This document shows positions 1 through 11,213 of a DNA stretch of 64,000 nucleotides, one piece after another. A program made the position numbers and the translations under genes. The first letter of the stretch is position 1. Each line of letters begins with the position of its first letter. Where the stretch lies: contig JADNRX010000155.1 of assembly GCA_015501595.1 (NCBI GenBank), positions 1 to 64,000 of the forward strand, read 5' to 3'. A model generated the notes under the pieces. It did no database searches. It was given only the letters and a program-made list of their open reading frames with translations, and had not been told where the DNA came from. This stretch comes from Hymenopellis radicata. Its lineage: Eukaryota > Basidiomycota > Agaricomycetes > Agaricales > Physalacriaceae.

Positions 1-489
1 CTCGGTTGCTGTGGATACTACTCGCCGTTCTCGGAAGCCACAGTATCACAGATGTGTTATGCTCGCTCCGTCCTACCGGGCTGCAAGCTCGAGTATTTGC
101 ACTTTCAGCGCAGGGTTCTCGCGCTGTGGTATACTTACGCATTCTCAATCGTCCCTGTGCATCTCGTGGTGATTGTGGCGAGTCTTTTGTGTAGCAACCA
201 CGTCACGTATAGGTTTGGAAAGGGGATGATGCCCAAGGCGTATCGTTTGAGTAGCGGGGCTGTGGGAGTCATCATGGAGAGCTATGCGAATCAGCTCGCG
301 GACGAATACGGTCCCGATCTCGCGTCGGATGTCATGTCGCGCTCCCGCTCGAATCTAAAACTTGGCATGAAGGATATGCCCATCGCTTCCACGTCAGCCG
401 CCGCTGGCTCTGGATCGAGCTACGATACTGTTGGTGGGCCGCGAGCACCGCCTAGTCCAGATGGCATAGATCATTCTAGACGGGACTAG
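1..489 (+). CDS. Tetraspanin, C-terminal part (gene cut by window start)
   Basis: The reading frame is open from base 1 and starts LGCCGYYSP, so the N-terminal part lies outside the window. The Cys-Cys-Gly motif, the cysteines that follow (around residues 19 and 28, the second in LPGC) and one hydrophobic segment (about residues 42-64) fit the end of a tetraspanin large extracellular loop plus its fourth membrane helix. A cytosolic tail of about 80 residues follows; it is Ser/Ala/Gly-rich and ends SRRD before the stop at 487-489. Tetraspanins organise membrane microdomains, and fungi have a few (Pls1, Tsp2, Tsp3 types). This is probably a basidiomycete Tsp2-like protein. The CCG motif and topology are seen directly; the subfamily is inference. 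Confidence 0.65.
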   Translation, partial: LGCCGYYSPFSEATVSQMCYARSVLPGCKLEYLHFQRRVLALWYTYAFSIVPVHLVVIVASLLCSNHVTYRFGKGMMPKAYRLSSGAVGVIMESYANQLADEYGPDLASDVMSRSRSNLKLGMKDMPIASTSAAAGSGSSYDTVGGPRAPPSPDGIDHSRRD

Positions 490-2787
490 CTGCATTCTTG
501 GAACATTTGCACGATACCTACACAATCAGCATATTTGATTCGCTTGACACTCGTTACCTTTATATTTCGTGTTGTAGTAATAATAATTCGCATGCAAGGA
601 TTTGGCGCCAAGCTAACGCGTGCCGCAGAGAGAGAGAGAGAGGCGTTTTCCAGATATAGTACAGCACCGAGGCTCAGCGGCTTTCGTTGCTGAATGGAAT
701 GGTACATTTGATCTTTTTTTCTAGGGGATTTCTCAGCTGTTGAAGCTTGATGAATGCCTGTGCTCGGAGGCTGACTCTCGTTCATCCACTCTCCTCCCAA
801 GTTTGGCTCAAAACTCAATGCAATGGGCCCACCTTAAACGAGGCAATAGTGGCTCAGCGGCTTCCATTGTCTGATACTTACTTTCGAATCAACTTGATAA
901 AGGTTCTTCCAGCAGTCGGCTTGCGTTGAGAGGTTAGTTTTCTGACCTTATTCCTGGTCCATCCTACAAGTGGACTCCCTTGATTTAGATGACTGAACGA
1001 CTCTCCAGTGGCTAAGCAGCTTCTGGAGTGCATACAGTTTGAGTGATAGTCCATACTTTTTCTTGTATGGGAGCAGCTGGCGGCCACGTAGCAAGATGTT
1101 CAAGTCGAAATCGAAGGAGCCGCAGGGAACGGGATGAGGCGGCGGAATGCTGGCTGGAGGTGCGTACTTTAGGCTGTCCAATGTTGGAGGTGTTTACCCG
1201 TGGCGGCGGAGACTCTAGGAGTTCTACGGACAGCCGCTGGTGATTCTACAGCTTTTCATGCTGAAGATTGTCTCTCTTTTCGGGTGCGTAGGTGAACAAG
1301 TCCGAGTCCTTGAGGATTGGTGGTCTACCGGTTGAGACTCTAGTCCTTGAATACAGGATGAGGCGTGGTTCTTTTGATTCGCAGAACTGGCTTGGATGTG
1401 CATTCCAAATGAAGAAACAGAGACAAATTTTTTCGTTCAACTCGGGAGAGATGAGGAAAGGAAGTAGTCCTGTAACCGAACCCTATATGAGTGACAAGTC
1501 GACGATATAATTCTTCTCCTGTCATGAATCACTCGAGGCTACTGTACACTCGAGTTCTTCCAGACAATGTAGCTCAGCGGCTTTCGTTGTCTACTTCCGC
1601 CCTAAGATGTCCTTTTTGCGCGGGTTCGAGGACGAATACTTGTAGTACTTTTTATGAGTCTGATAAGAAGCTAACGGGAACTCTGCTTGACTCTCCAGAC
1701 TCTAGCGGCTCAGCTTTTCAGACAAGTTGTGGAATTTCTTTTTTTTCGTCTGGGAGCCTCCAGTCGCGGTAGGCCTAGACGAATAGGAGGTCCACTGACT
1801 TGCAGCTTCGGTGGCTAAGCGGCTTCCACAGCTTTCCAGATGTCGCAACTCGAATCCTTTTTTTGTCTTGGCCCGAGTCGTATCCTTCCCACAGCGAGTC
1901 AAGCACCCATTTTAGCCAGTGTTCTGTGTGGGGGTTGGTGTGGTTCTGGCTCACGTGTGTTTTCTTTCTTGGAGCCTGTCCATCTGCTCCAAATTGAGTG
2001 CGGCGAGCTTTCCTCATTCAGCGAGGCAGTGTAGCTTAGCGGCTGTCATTTGTCACGTTGCTTGTCCTCACAATTTTTATTCCTAGTCCGAGACGAGGGT
2101 GGTCGTTTTGCATGTATGTAGCAGCGCGGCAGTGGCCAGAGTTTACTAAACACACAACTTGTGCGTGTTTTCAACGTTTTGACACTGGACCTTGAACTCG
2201 GGAAGGTTGCCAGACAATAAACTTGGATATCACATGTGGGCGAGTAAACCCCAACCCCCTCCCCTGTCGACGTCCATGTCGTCCGGCCCAAAACTCAAGT
2301 CTCCCAACACCTGTCATGGTACACGAGCGAACTCGAAGATCCACAACTTATCCCGCTGTTTCTATTTTTACTCCCGAATTGTCCTCCTTGCTTTCGGTGC
2401 TGCCCGCCCTTCCATTCCCGGTTACGTCCTGCGGTGTTGGCACTTCGTTTCCCTCCGGGTTACTTCTCTTTCACCAACGTCAAGTCTCAATTGGAGTACT
2501 GCGCCACACATGAGAGGTTTCCTCTCAATAGTCAATAGAGACCGCTTTTAACTTCATGGCGAGGCGGCTTACCAAGAGTTTTTGATGAACACCCAAGAGC
2601 AAGATGTTATTTAGCTTCATAGGCTCTAGCCTCTAGACAAATTCCCTCATGATTTCCTGGCACTAAACATAAGAAGTACATTCAAAAGTAGTTCTGTATA
2701 CACACACTCTACAAGAGTACAACACAGAAAGCAGTGCGAAATAGTTATAAATCAATCAAAATAAACCAATATAGCCTCGTCATCGCC
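490..2787. other. Non-coding stretch between the tetraspanin and HDAC genes
   Basis: No reading frame here looks like a real gene; all are short and overlap on both strands. Many GACTC/CGAGT words occur. The notable content is a series of short tRNA-like motifs, listed as a separate feature. 2590-2787 is an AT-rich tail that probably contains the HDAC 3' untranslated region. Confidence 0.6.
671..2575 (+). repeat. Series of degenerate tRNA-like (SINE-type) A-box motifs
   Basis: A 12-19 nt motif matching the pol III box A (TRGCNNAGYNGG) recurs on the + strand near 669, 849, 1009, 1570, 1812, 2032 and, more weakly, 1703 and 2556. Examples are TAGCTCAGCGGC at 1570 and TGGCTAAGCGGC at 1812. Three copies have a box-B-like word 30-50 nt downstream: TTTCGAATCA near 882, GGGTTCGAGGA at 1622 and ACTCGAATCC near 1848. 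The last is followed at once by a run of seven T, and the 669 copy also ends in a T run near 714-720. No copy folds into a full tRNA, so these read as tRNA-derived SINE fragments rather than tRNA genes. Confidence 0.45.
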
Positions 2788-4974
2788 TCAGTCCCCAATA
2801 TCCATATCACTATTACTGCTTCCACGACTATTATTGCCTTCCGGTTTGGGACTTGGGCTCAGAGACATAGGCTCTGTTTCCTCCATTTGCGACAGCACCC
2901 TAGCGACGGTGGTGTGCCCACTTGGTCCCGCGGCCAAGTTCTCCACGCCCATCCTGAACATCGCTTTCTCAGGAAGCTCTCGATGGGAAGCGTGGTCCCT
3001 CCGCCCGCCCTCGCCCTCGTCGTCCGAGTCTGACAGCTCCGCATCGGCTTGTATGCGCGAGTCCATCAGCTTGCGCGGTCGACGCACGTCTGTGGGTATA
3101 AGCTCTTCGTCCGCATCGGGATCGTTCATTTCCTCGTCAATGGGCAACGTGGGTATATCTGTCCGGATGTCAATCAAAGATTCAGAACAGTCGGGGTTCT
3201 GCACAATACCAGACATCTGAACGCTCGGTGGTCCGCCGGCACGGCGAAGGTTTTCCATCACCTTGCGCTTCACGAGATCCAGGTATGAGCGCGTATTGAG
3301 GTCGTCGGTTTTCGACGCCTTGACGTCCAGCTCGTATTCCGGCCCAAAATACTCGTAATACTCGTTGATGGGTATCTCTATAGTACACGTTTTTGAGTGG
3401 GTTTGTGAGCGTCGAGATTGGAACACACCTGGACCAAGCTCGATGCCATTGACTAATCCAGTTTCGAAAGCCCAGACACGACTGACATTGCGCATGGTGT
3501 AGCCACCGCCGCCAAGGAGCAGTAGCGGCTTGTTGAAAGACTTCACAAACTTGACACAATTAGCATGACCTGGGTAGTAGCACTTGTCTAGAGGAGGGTT
3601 CGCCGGTAGCAGAAAATCTCCCACCTCGCATCGACAGATTCAGGCATCCAATTTTATCCCGTGCTAGGGAATCGGTCCCACATTGCAGGACTATCGCAGA
3701 AGGGTCGTACGAGTCCATGATTTCCTTGACGACCTATACGATAGCTGATAAACAGCTGCTACAACGGAGACGTGTCTACAAACCGGTTCAAAGACGGATT
3801 TGTAGTTCTCGTCTGACATTCCATCGCGCAGAGGGAAATTTACAGCATAGTATTTCCCTTTCATGGCTCCGATATCCTGTATATCGGGCGTTAGTCTAGG
3901 TATATGCTGGTATTCTGAGATCTCACACGAAGCTCACCCGTTCCCGGGAAGAACTCTCCATACTTGTGGAAGCTGCAGGTCATCACGCGATCCGTCGTGT
4001 AGAACGCCTCCTCTACACCGTCGCCATGATGTGCATCGATGTCGATGTATAGCACTCTGCGATGAAATCTGACAACGTGTCAGTCATGAACACGTCGCTT
4101 GTGATGTCCGGTGCACCTCAAGAGCTCAAGAATCCCAAAACAATATCTATGGTTCGATAAATCAGTGCCAACTGACTATTTTTGGTGGACGTACCGTTCA
4201 CATAGCAGAACCCACTGGCTTCGCTCTTTTTGGCGTGGTGGAGGCCGCCAGCCCAGTTAATCGCGATGTCGCATTTATTTCGACAGAGTCTTGCCGCGCC
4301 CTCTAATTCAAACAGTCAGCACCTGTCAGTAGCGCGTGGGAGACACAGCTGGCCAGGCACAACCCACCCATAGAGCCGCCTGCGGATATGGAGCAATATT
4401 CTGGCAGACCGTCGAACACAGGACAGTCCTCGCCGACATTGACTAGAAAAAACGTGATTTACAATGATTGCGGAGCATGCTATCCATCAGCCGTACACTT
4501 TACTTGTTCCTTTGCGAACATGTTCATATTCGCTGGTGTGATTCGATGAAGGAACTCGATGTAGTCTTCGGAATGAAATTGGCTCATCTCCCGTTTGGAT
4601 GCCGGCTTGGCGCGCTGAAGTGCCGTGTCAGTATACGAGGCTGCTTCGTTACCGTAAAACGTACTTACGAATATCTCCATTTTCTTGTAGAGACCGTAGT
4701 TCATCACGAGTGAATGACACATGCGTATCCTCGTGGGCTTCATGCTAAGGGACTCGCATCAAGCTCGAGGCTACTCAAACAATTAGTACAATGCACTGAC
4801 AAATGTCCCGCTCCATAGTGGAATCCACCGATATCAGTGTCATAGAAGTAGCACTACATTTCAAGGTGTAAGCGCCCCATACTCGTTTAATTCATGAAAA
4901 TTACATACAACACGCTTCTTTTGAGTTTCGCCTTCCAAAGGTATCGCTAAAGGAGCATGTTGTCCTGAGGTCAT
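2788..4974 (-). CDS. rpd3: Class I histone deacetylase, Rpd3/HDAC1 type
   Basis: Zn-dependent lysine deacetylase that removes acetyl groups from histone tails in Rpd3/Sin3-type corepressor complexes in the nucleus. The start is read as the ATG at 4972-4974: exon 1 (4909-4974) gives 22 residues, exon 2 (4801-4853) reads [17 protein letters not shown], and the next exon, from 4744, reads [11 protein letters not shown]. Further exons carry the catalytic core: [16 protein letters not shown] (about 4205-4270), [14 protein letters not shown] (about 4005-4050), [12 protein letters not shown] (about 3945-3980), [13 protein letters not shown] (about 3650-3695) and [19 protein letters not shown] (about 3455-3515). 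The C-terminal tail is acidic and Ser-rich, longer than the core needs, and ends DMDIGD. At least six short introns interrupt the gene. The usual HPMKP reads HFMKP across the exon 2/3 junction, so that splice site deserves checking. Family assignment is secure. Confidence 0.93.
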
Positions 4975-5434
4975 CAGAGAAGAGACTCCTTGAAAATCAA
5001 CGTAGATGTTGATCAAGGGAAGAGGTTACTAAGAGAGATGGAAACCCGGGTCCGCAAACAACTCGCCATGTTCTCAACGCGCGTCATTGATTGACCGACC
5101 GGCTTAACCGACTCAAGCTCCTCCTATGTTTTCCAGGATCTCTCTAACATGCGTAAACTATCTCGATATGTGGCGCGACTTGTAATTTTCTGGGCGACGG
5201 TAGCAGGCGCATGACCAGCAATGGGACATGCTATTCCTCCTTCACGGATGTCCTCCCCAATGTGGAAAAAAACAGACATCACCGAGTATACGGGAACGAT
5301 AGATTGAGGTCAACCCGACGCTATATGTCGCTTCGCCAGACAAGGCATCTCTGTTAACCGTCACAGAACCTCACAGAGCTGCGCTGTATGCTACTCGGTA
5401 CTTCGACAGTTCCAGTGAAATAACATTGCACCAT
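4975..5434. other. Intergenic region upstream of the HDAC gene
   Basis: No supported gene. It holds the HDAC promoter side and the 3' flank of the next minus-strand gene. Confidence 0.5.
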
Positions 5435-6188
5435 TCAATCGCACTCGACGTTAACATACCATCGTTGTTCAGTGGTCCCGTCGGGGCCTTCCAGATGGAT
5501 CTGTTTGGAAGCCATTAGACACACATAAGATATCGAGAGGAGGACATACCGTGCGCTTGTAGAACTGTTCAACATCAGGGGCCCAAAACGTGTCCTCATT
5601 GGGGCTTTTTATCTGTTCGATTCATGTGAGCGATAGAAGGTAGTCGAAGATGGTTTTAACGCATACAACGTAGACTCCAGTATCAACTTCATTGATCGCC
5701 CAGGCTACCGCCTTGCGCGACGTGACGATGGTGCCGTTATTCTGGATTGAACAGTTAGAATAAATGTAAGGCTTCAAATAGCTAAGGACTTACCGAGGCG
5801 GCAGCAAAGCCATAGTCGACAGTACTCTGGATGTAGTACCAATTGTGCCCATCGGCAGGTAAGAGTTGCCACTAACGTTCGAAAGTTTAAGTAGCATTCC
5901 AAAGGCGTCGAGAGCAAAAACACGACATACAAATTGAGAGTTATCAGGATCGCTCGTCACGGCTGGCAAGAAAATAGCACTGTCAATACTATAAGCGCGC
6001 AGAGACGACTTCGTGCCGGCGTTGACGATTTTGATGTTGCAATCTGGGTATGTCTGTCTGAATGTCAGCAACCGAGGAATAGTGTTTGGTGGGGCGAAAA
6101 GACTTACCGCAATTAGGTTGGCGACAGGCTGCGCCACACAGACGGAGACGAGCGTAAGCGCAGAGACAACTGCAAGCTTGGAGAACAT
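5435..6188 (-). CDS. Secreted beta-trefoil-like protein, copy 1
   Basis: The start at 6188 opens a typical signal peptide (MFSKLAVVSALTLVSVCVAQ) with cleavage likely after the Ala-Gln region. An intron follows exon 1 (6108-6188). Later exons read TYPDCNIKIVNAG...KSSLRAYSID, then a segment with NGTIVTSRKAVAWAINEVDTG, then KSPNEDTFWAPDVEQFYKR and, last, QIHLEGPDGTTEQRWYVNVECD before the stop at 5435-5437. At least four introns of about 50 nt are present. The terminal QRWYV matches the QxW motif of ricin-B-like trefoil folds. Fungal secreted trefoils include lectins and mycocypin-type protease inhibitors, and the sequence does not tell which applies. A divergent paralogue starts at 7010. The secreted nature is well supported; the fold is inference. 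Confidence 0.7.
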
Positions 6189-7009
6189 TTTTTTTCGACT
6201 TGCTGGCGCAGTCTAGGTACCGATACGGAATGGGCATTGCGTATATTGACTATGCTCGTGGAAGGCGGCTGTATGGGGGCACCTTTTACATCAACAGAAG
6301 CAAAAGAGAAGGTTCGTACGCGTCAACGAGTAGTAGTTCTTTCATTCTGACTCTTTCCCCGAAGCCGAGAAGAACGAGAGCCACGTATTGAGTCGATTTC
6401 TGGCAGCGCCATGCGGAGTGGCGGACAGGATCAGATCCTCGAACAAGGAGCAGTATTGAATACATGGAGCGTCCTATTCAACCTTCTAGAGAGTCATCGT
6501 GCAAAGTCGTCTTTGGCCAAGGGAGCTGTATCACGGCAACAGCCGGAGCTCGTCGGAGCCCGAATTTCCGGACTGCTGTAACTCGTCGCACATTTAACTT
6601 CAAGTTCAACCTTGTTGCCATGATTCAGATCTAGGAGTGGCCTGGCCTGGAGGAAATCGACTGCTCTCATCTCATTCAATCAAGAAGACCTGCAGTATAA
6701 GATGACTCTTACGCCACCGAGCTGTCCAAATAACAGCTCCCGGTGTCTCTGATGAATACCGTCGCTGTCTCTACGCTTCTGTCTGCTTATCTCGCTTCAA
6801 TCCCTCGGAATCACTGCTCCTTCAATGTGATGGGTTTCCTGCCTTGGCATGATGCTTTCGTATTTGGAACTTGAATTCCCTATCAGATACCTGCTTCCAC
6901 GTAAGCTTTCCCATCGCGATCAAAAGCCGAAGTTGTCTTCCGAAATGCGCCACACATCCATGGATATAAAACCCGGTTGCGGCGCCTTGGATATGCAGCG
7001 ACTCTCGTG
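6189..7009. promoter_or_regulatory. Shared divergent promoter region of the two secreted proteins
   Basis: About 820 bp lie between the start codons of the two divergent secreted-protein genes. A TATA-like GGATATAAAAC at 6962-6972 sits about 40 bp upstream of the + strand start codon. No gene is supported here. The arrangement suggests common regulation, which is inference. Confidence 0.45.
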
Positions 7010-7737
7010 ATGTTCAGACTCACTTCCGCCCTCGCAATCGCTGCCTTTAGTCTCAATGTCAGTCGGCTCGCATCGTGGAAGCATATGTTCATCAGGAATT
7101 CATCTCTTAGGTGCTCGCGGAGGCGAAGAAGACCGTCAAAATCATCAACAAGGAGTACGAGGCGCCAGCGATGCTCTTTGGTCTGGGAGAGCCCGTCACC
7201 GTCGACTACAACCATGAAAATGCGGAATCGGTTGCCTACGTAGGTCCTCTTCGCCAGAGCGAGTCAGTTCCTGTCACATATTCGTACTACCGTTTTAGTG
7301 GGATGCTGAACCGGTCGATGGCGGATACAAGTTGAAGAACACCTTCGCCGAGTCTTGGGTAGCCCTCACTGTAAGTCGTCGTCCACCAATGTAGATTGTT
7401 TCTGATTTAGTGCATAGGGCGAACGAGACATTCTGGCGGGTTTGCTGGAGGACGATGCGGATACCTTTTTCTTCCAACCAGCCGAAGACGGCGCGTTTTT
7501 GGTATGCCTTGTGCGTGTGGTATGTTCAACGCCCTAATCGCTCCGCTGGCAGATCAAGTTCCCGGACGAGGACTTCGTTTGGGACTTCGACCCGACTGAC
7601 AAAGCTTGTCTCGAAGGCGCTGTACGTTGTCTTCCATGTATACAGGAAAGCGTATCTCACTGTCCTTTTAGGTACGCATGGCTCCTCAGAACGGAAAGGA
7701 GTCCCAGCGTTGGTACATTCAGCAGGTGGTCTCCTAG
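7010..7737 (+). CDS. Secreted beta-trefoil-like protein, copy 2
   Basis: The ATG at 7010 starts MFRLTSALAIAAFSLN, a signal peptide interrupted by a first intron (GTCAGT...TTAG). Exon 2 gives VLAEAKKTVKIINKEYEAP and on to AESVAY. Later exons read WDAEPVDGGYKLKNTFAESW, GERDILAGLLEDDADTFFF, IKFPDEDFVWDFDPTDKAC and VRMAPQNGKESQRWYIQQVVS, with stop TAG at 7735-7737. Five introns are visible, all about 45-60 nt. The C-terminal SQRWYI aligns with EQRWYV of the divergent neighbour, and both share the order KI-VNxG / NE.TG / W......QRWY. This supports an inverted gene pair of small secreted trefoil proteins. Possible roles are lectin or protease inhibitor; neither is proven. Confidence 0.7.
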
Positions 7738-8432
7738 GTAGCATGAAACGTTTACTTGTAATGCTAAGGTAGAGAAAGAAACTTTACTCGCGAGTTCTGC
7801 ACGCACGAATAGGCTCGGCTGACTCGGTTCGGACTCATTAGGTTGTTAACTCCGAGTTTCCGCCGGTAATCTTGACAGCCGGTGTCTAGACCGCGCTGTG
7901 GGAATTGTCCAAGACTACTAGTCAACCCAAAGGAACCCGATACAGACTAAAAAGAGCTAAGGAGTAATAGAACCTGTTCGTTGGCATGCATTTCAAGAGT
8001 CATCTTGGGCTTAGCGCAGTCAAGGACCGTACTCGAAGGAAAAGGATAATGGTGACGTGCATCAAAAATACTTCACCCTTATTCTAGAAGATATCTATAG
8101 ATCCAGCCGCGGAAGACTTGGTTTGTGAAGATGTTGCTGTAGTGTGGAGGAGAATGTATGGGGATCCAACTTGCCAAGTCAAGCGCGATGAGACGCTGCT
8201 CGCGAGCGTCGGAAACAGACTGAGAGGTGCTGCGGAGGCGGAGAGCGAAAGGATTTTCGGTTGATCGAAAACTCGTATACGATCGCGTAAGTGGCCCGGC
8301 ATAAGCCGACGCATGTCCTCCTGATTCTCCCACTCGTCTTCCTGTTCCCATCATATAATTACTACTACCATCGTGGTAGCATGACGTGCTGTTCACTCTC
8401 TTGCCCCTTCCATGTCCTAGCCGCGTCTCGAC
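7738..8432. other. Intergenic region upstream of the kinase gene
   Basis: No convincing gene. A long minus-strand frame at 8079-8654 overlaps the kinase N-terminus and has Arg/Gly-rich composition without recognisable features, so I treat it as a shadow. Near 7800-7880 several ACTCG words cluster. Confidence 0.45.
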
Positions 8433-9756
8433 ATGACACCCGAATCCCCTCAGGCCGGCAAACGCGCTTCTGCTCTCTTTCGAGGCTCTCCCTCTAATAA
8501 AGTCTTCAAACTTCGAGTCAAGCTGGTACTCAAGTCTGTTAACGTTCATTTCACAACCAAACCCAATCCTACTCGGAATCCTCCCCGCACTCCCAGTCCA
8601 CACCCCGCCACCCCGTCCCCTGTATCCCCCCGCCCCCCGATATCTGTATCGCAAGGCGACGTTCTCGCTGACAGATATACACTAATACGTGAACTGGGCA
8701 AGGGCGGATTCTCTACAGTCTGGCTTGCCCGGGATGCTACGTATGTCTTCTCTTCGAGATCGTTCCGCCCGCTGTTGACATCGCGAATGCAGTTCATCAA
8801 CTGATGTCGCCGTCAAAATTCCGACGAAGCACACACGCACACAAGAACTCGATAAGCTGAAGCTGTTGCCTTCAGATGACGTTCCCTCCCAGCTCACCCG
8901 CCTCCTCGACCATTTCCCTTTCTCCCCTGTACACCACTCCATGACATGTCTCGTCCTTGCTCTACACGGGCCCACAATCGATGCCCTCAAGTCCCATCTA
9001 GGCACACGTCGTCTCCCGATCAGCTTGGTGAAACGGCTGACGGTGGATGTTTTGACCGCGCTCGCGTTCATGCACGGTCTCGGCTCAGGCCTCGCGCACA
9101 CCGATATTCAACCGCGCAACATCCTGCTGTCGCAGGCGGATGCATTCGCCACGCCACAGGACCAATGGCGCTTCGTCCTCGCTGACTTGGGCCATGGTGC
9201 GTCCGTTATTACCGCTTGCGGATCAACTAACTTTTGACTTATGCTTTTTTGTGATTGCGTGTTAACAGCTGTCCCTCTGCCTCATACGGCAGAACGACCT
9301 GCGTCGCCGAACATCCAGCCCCACGCGCTCCGCGCGCCCGAAGTTATCCTCGGAGTGTCGTGGGACTGCAGGGTCGATATATGGAACCTTGGGTGTCTCG
9401 TGTACGAGTTCATGGTCGGCGGGCCACTGTTCGATCCGTTCTTCACTGGGCAAGGCTATGATGGCATGACGCCCGCCCTGGTTCATTTGCTGCAGATTAT
9501 CGAGCAGGTGGGGGACCCGCCGGAGCGTCTCAAGTCCACCAAGTACTTTGACGACCAGGGCTCGCTCCGGTGCCCGTTCCCGTTGCAACGGGCGTCCCTC
9601 AAGGCCATCGTGGGACTCGTCTGGAAGGACCCGGAGGCGGTGAAGCAGTTTGTTGAGTTTTTGCGGAAAATGTTGTCTGTGGATCCGGAGCTGCGCTGGG
9701 GTGCGAAACGACTTGTCACTCATTCCTGGCTGTCAGACGACGTATGTACCATATAA
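8433..9756 (+). CDS. SRPK-like protein kinase
   Basis: Three exons (8433-8740, 8793-9196, 9269-9756) give 399 residues. A Pro/Ser/Arg-rich N-terminal region of about 75 residues precedes the kinase domain. Visible motifs are the Gly-rich loop ELGKGGFSTVW, the ATP-site lysine in DVAVKIP, the catalytic loop HTDIQPRNIL, DLGHA in place of DFG, and LRAPEVILG followed by DIWNLGCLVYE. The HTD and DLG forms are typical of SRPK kinases, which phosphorylate SR-type splicing factors. The SRPK catalytic-loop lysine (HTDIKPEN) is Gln here, so activity may be altered or absent; this variant occurs in expanded fungal SRPK-like families. The end is uncertain because GTATGT lies just before the stop and could be a donor. 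Confidence 0.85.
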
Positions 9757-10420
9757 TGACGGACCTTCTAAATAGGTACAAGTCATTGCTTTCGTGGGAT
9801 ATATTGTTGTTATAGTATAATTAATGGAATGCCAGTTCAGTGCCAGTCAAAACGGAAAATTAGCTAGGAAGGAACTCACAATTCAATGCAGTTCGGAATT
9901 CGATCGTGCTGCGCCACACTAATTAAAACCTCCTCGCCTTACTTGCCATTAATATAAATTGATTGGTTGGACAGCGGGAATAGCTAACCGCCAAGCAAGT
10001 AAGTTCAGAGATTCGTCGCCCAAAGGAATGCGTTTGACATCTTTGTAAAGATAGCCCAGGCGGTACGGTACGTGTCTGTCGGATGTCCAAAGAACTGTTC
10101 TCGTGCAAGGTCCTCGGAGATAGGTGTCCTTAATTAACGAAACCGAAAGAAGTCTCAGCATAGACTTATTTGTTGAAGAAAAGTCGTGTTTCTTGAACGC
10201 TAGGTCGGGATAGACGTTGCTCGCGACGAGAACGCGACATAAAAGCATAGAGTAGTAATATTGAGCATGCTCCCCCACTGTTGACGGCTCGAGATGGAAC
10301 TAATAAAGCAGATTGGGCGCACGCGATCGTTGATTATATACGCGGAAGTCCAACCTGGCATTGTGTGGCGTCGATCCCATGTGTGTTGGCAAGCCGCATG
10401 TTGGTATGAGTTGGCGCCCA
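9757..10420. other. Intergenic, no supported gene
   Basis: AT-richer sequence between the kinase gene and the start of the segmental duplication. Only short overlapping frames without recognisable features are present. Confidence 0.5.
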
Positions 10421-10538
10421 TTAATGACATTGCCATCCGCAGGGTGCTGTTCGATATCAAGTGACAAGAAGCAGTATGCTGCATTATAAAATAACAAAGA
10501 ATGTGAAGTAGTGAACGTACGAAGGATAGCGCAAGGTA

Positions 10539-11213
10539 TCAATGGGTCGTGCTGACAGTCGCATCTGGTACGGGCAGCGGCGACTGTTCCTTCTCCTTCT
10601 TCCGCGATCTCGCCTTGAATCCTTTCCCCTCGCCCTCTTCCGGTCCCTTTGGCTGACGCTTCATTGACAAATCCAGACTGCTGCTGGATCCCGACTTGGA
10701 GCCACCGCCATCACCCTGGCCGCTGCCGAATATTCTCTCGCGGGCTTCACGATAACGCGCCTCCCGCTCGTTAAAGTCCTCTCGTTTGCCTTCGTTGGAA
10801 TCTCTCTTGGGTTGTGGATTCGACGGCGGTCGTTTGAGAATGGTAAAAGTGGGCTTGAACGCCGCGGCAGCTATGCTGTTCGCTGGTATAGGAAGCGATC
10901 CTCGTGATGGAGGACTTTCAATTATGGGTCTATCGCAAAATGTGAGCAGATCAAAGAGAGCCAGATCAGGGCGTACGGCGTATCGAGGACACGCTGTGGT
11001 CGTGCATCCAGCAGCACCGGACCGTCCTCCTCATCGTCAGAGTCCTCCCAGTCGTCTTTTATTGGAAAAGCTCTGGATAAATGCTGCGCGCTCTGTTCCG
11101 GTCCGCAATTAATCCGTTAGCAACGAGTTATGCCTGGATTGTGACGAGGAACACACAGGTAAAGACGACGTTGACGGCGCGGACCAGTCGTCGTTGGGAG
11201 ATGTAGTCATCAT
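10539..11213 (-). CDS. SUZ-domain protein (SZRD1-like), intact copy
   Basis: Three exons (11157-11213, 10977-11083, 10539-10929) join in phase to 555 nt, giving 184 residues. Exon 1 reads MMTTSPNDDWSAPSTSSLP; exon 2 carries an acidic patch DDWEDSDDEEDGP. Exon 3 carries FTILKRPPSNP, then the SUZ core EREARYREARERIFG and the C-terminal RQPKGPEEGEGKGFKARSRK. The order ILKRP, REAEYxxARxRIFG and RQPxGP...GFKxR matches animal SZRD1. SUZ domains bind RNA and occur with R3H domains in mRNA-decay and translation factors, so an RNA-binding role is likely. Introns are 73 and 47 nt; the first contains GCTAAC. The second copy, at 25.8-26.7 kb, is frameshifted, so this looks like the working gene. Confidence 0.8.

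Noticed and set aside
8079..8654. 191-codon minus-strand frame rich in Arg and Gly
   Set aside because: It overlaps the kinase N-terminus on the other strand; its composition mirrors the Pro/Ser-rich kinase region, and it has no motif.
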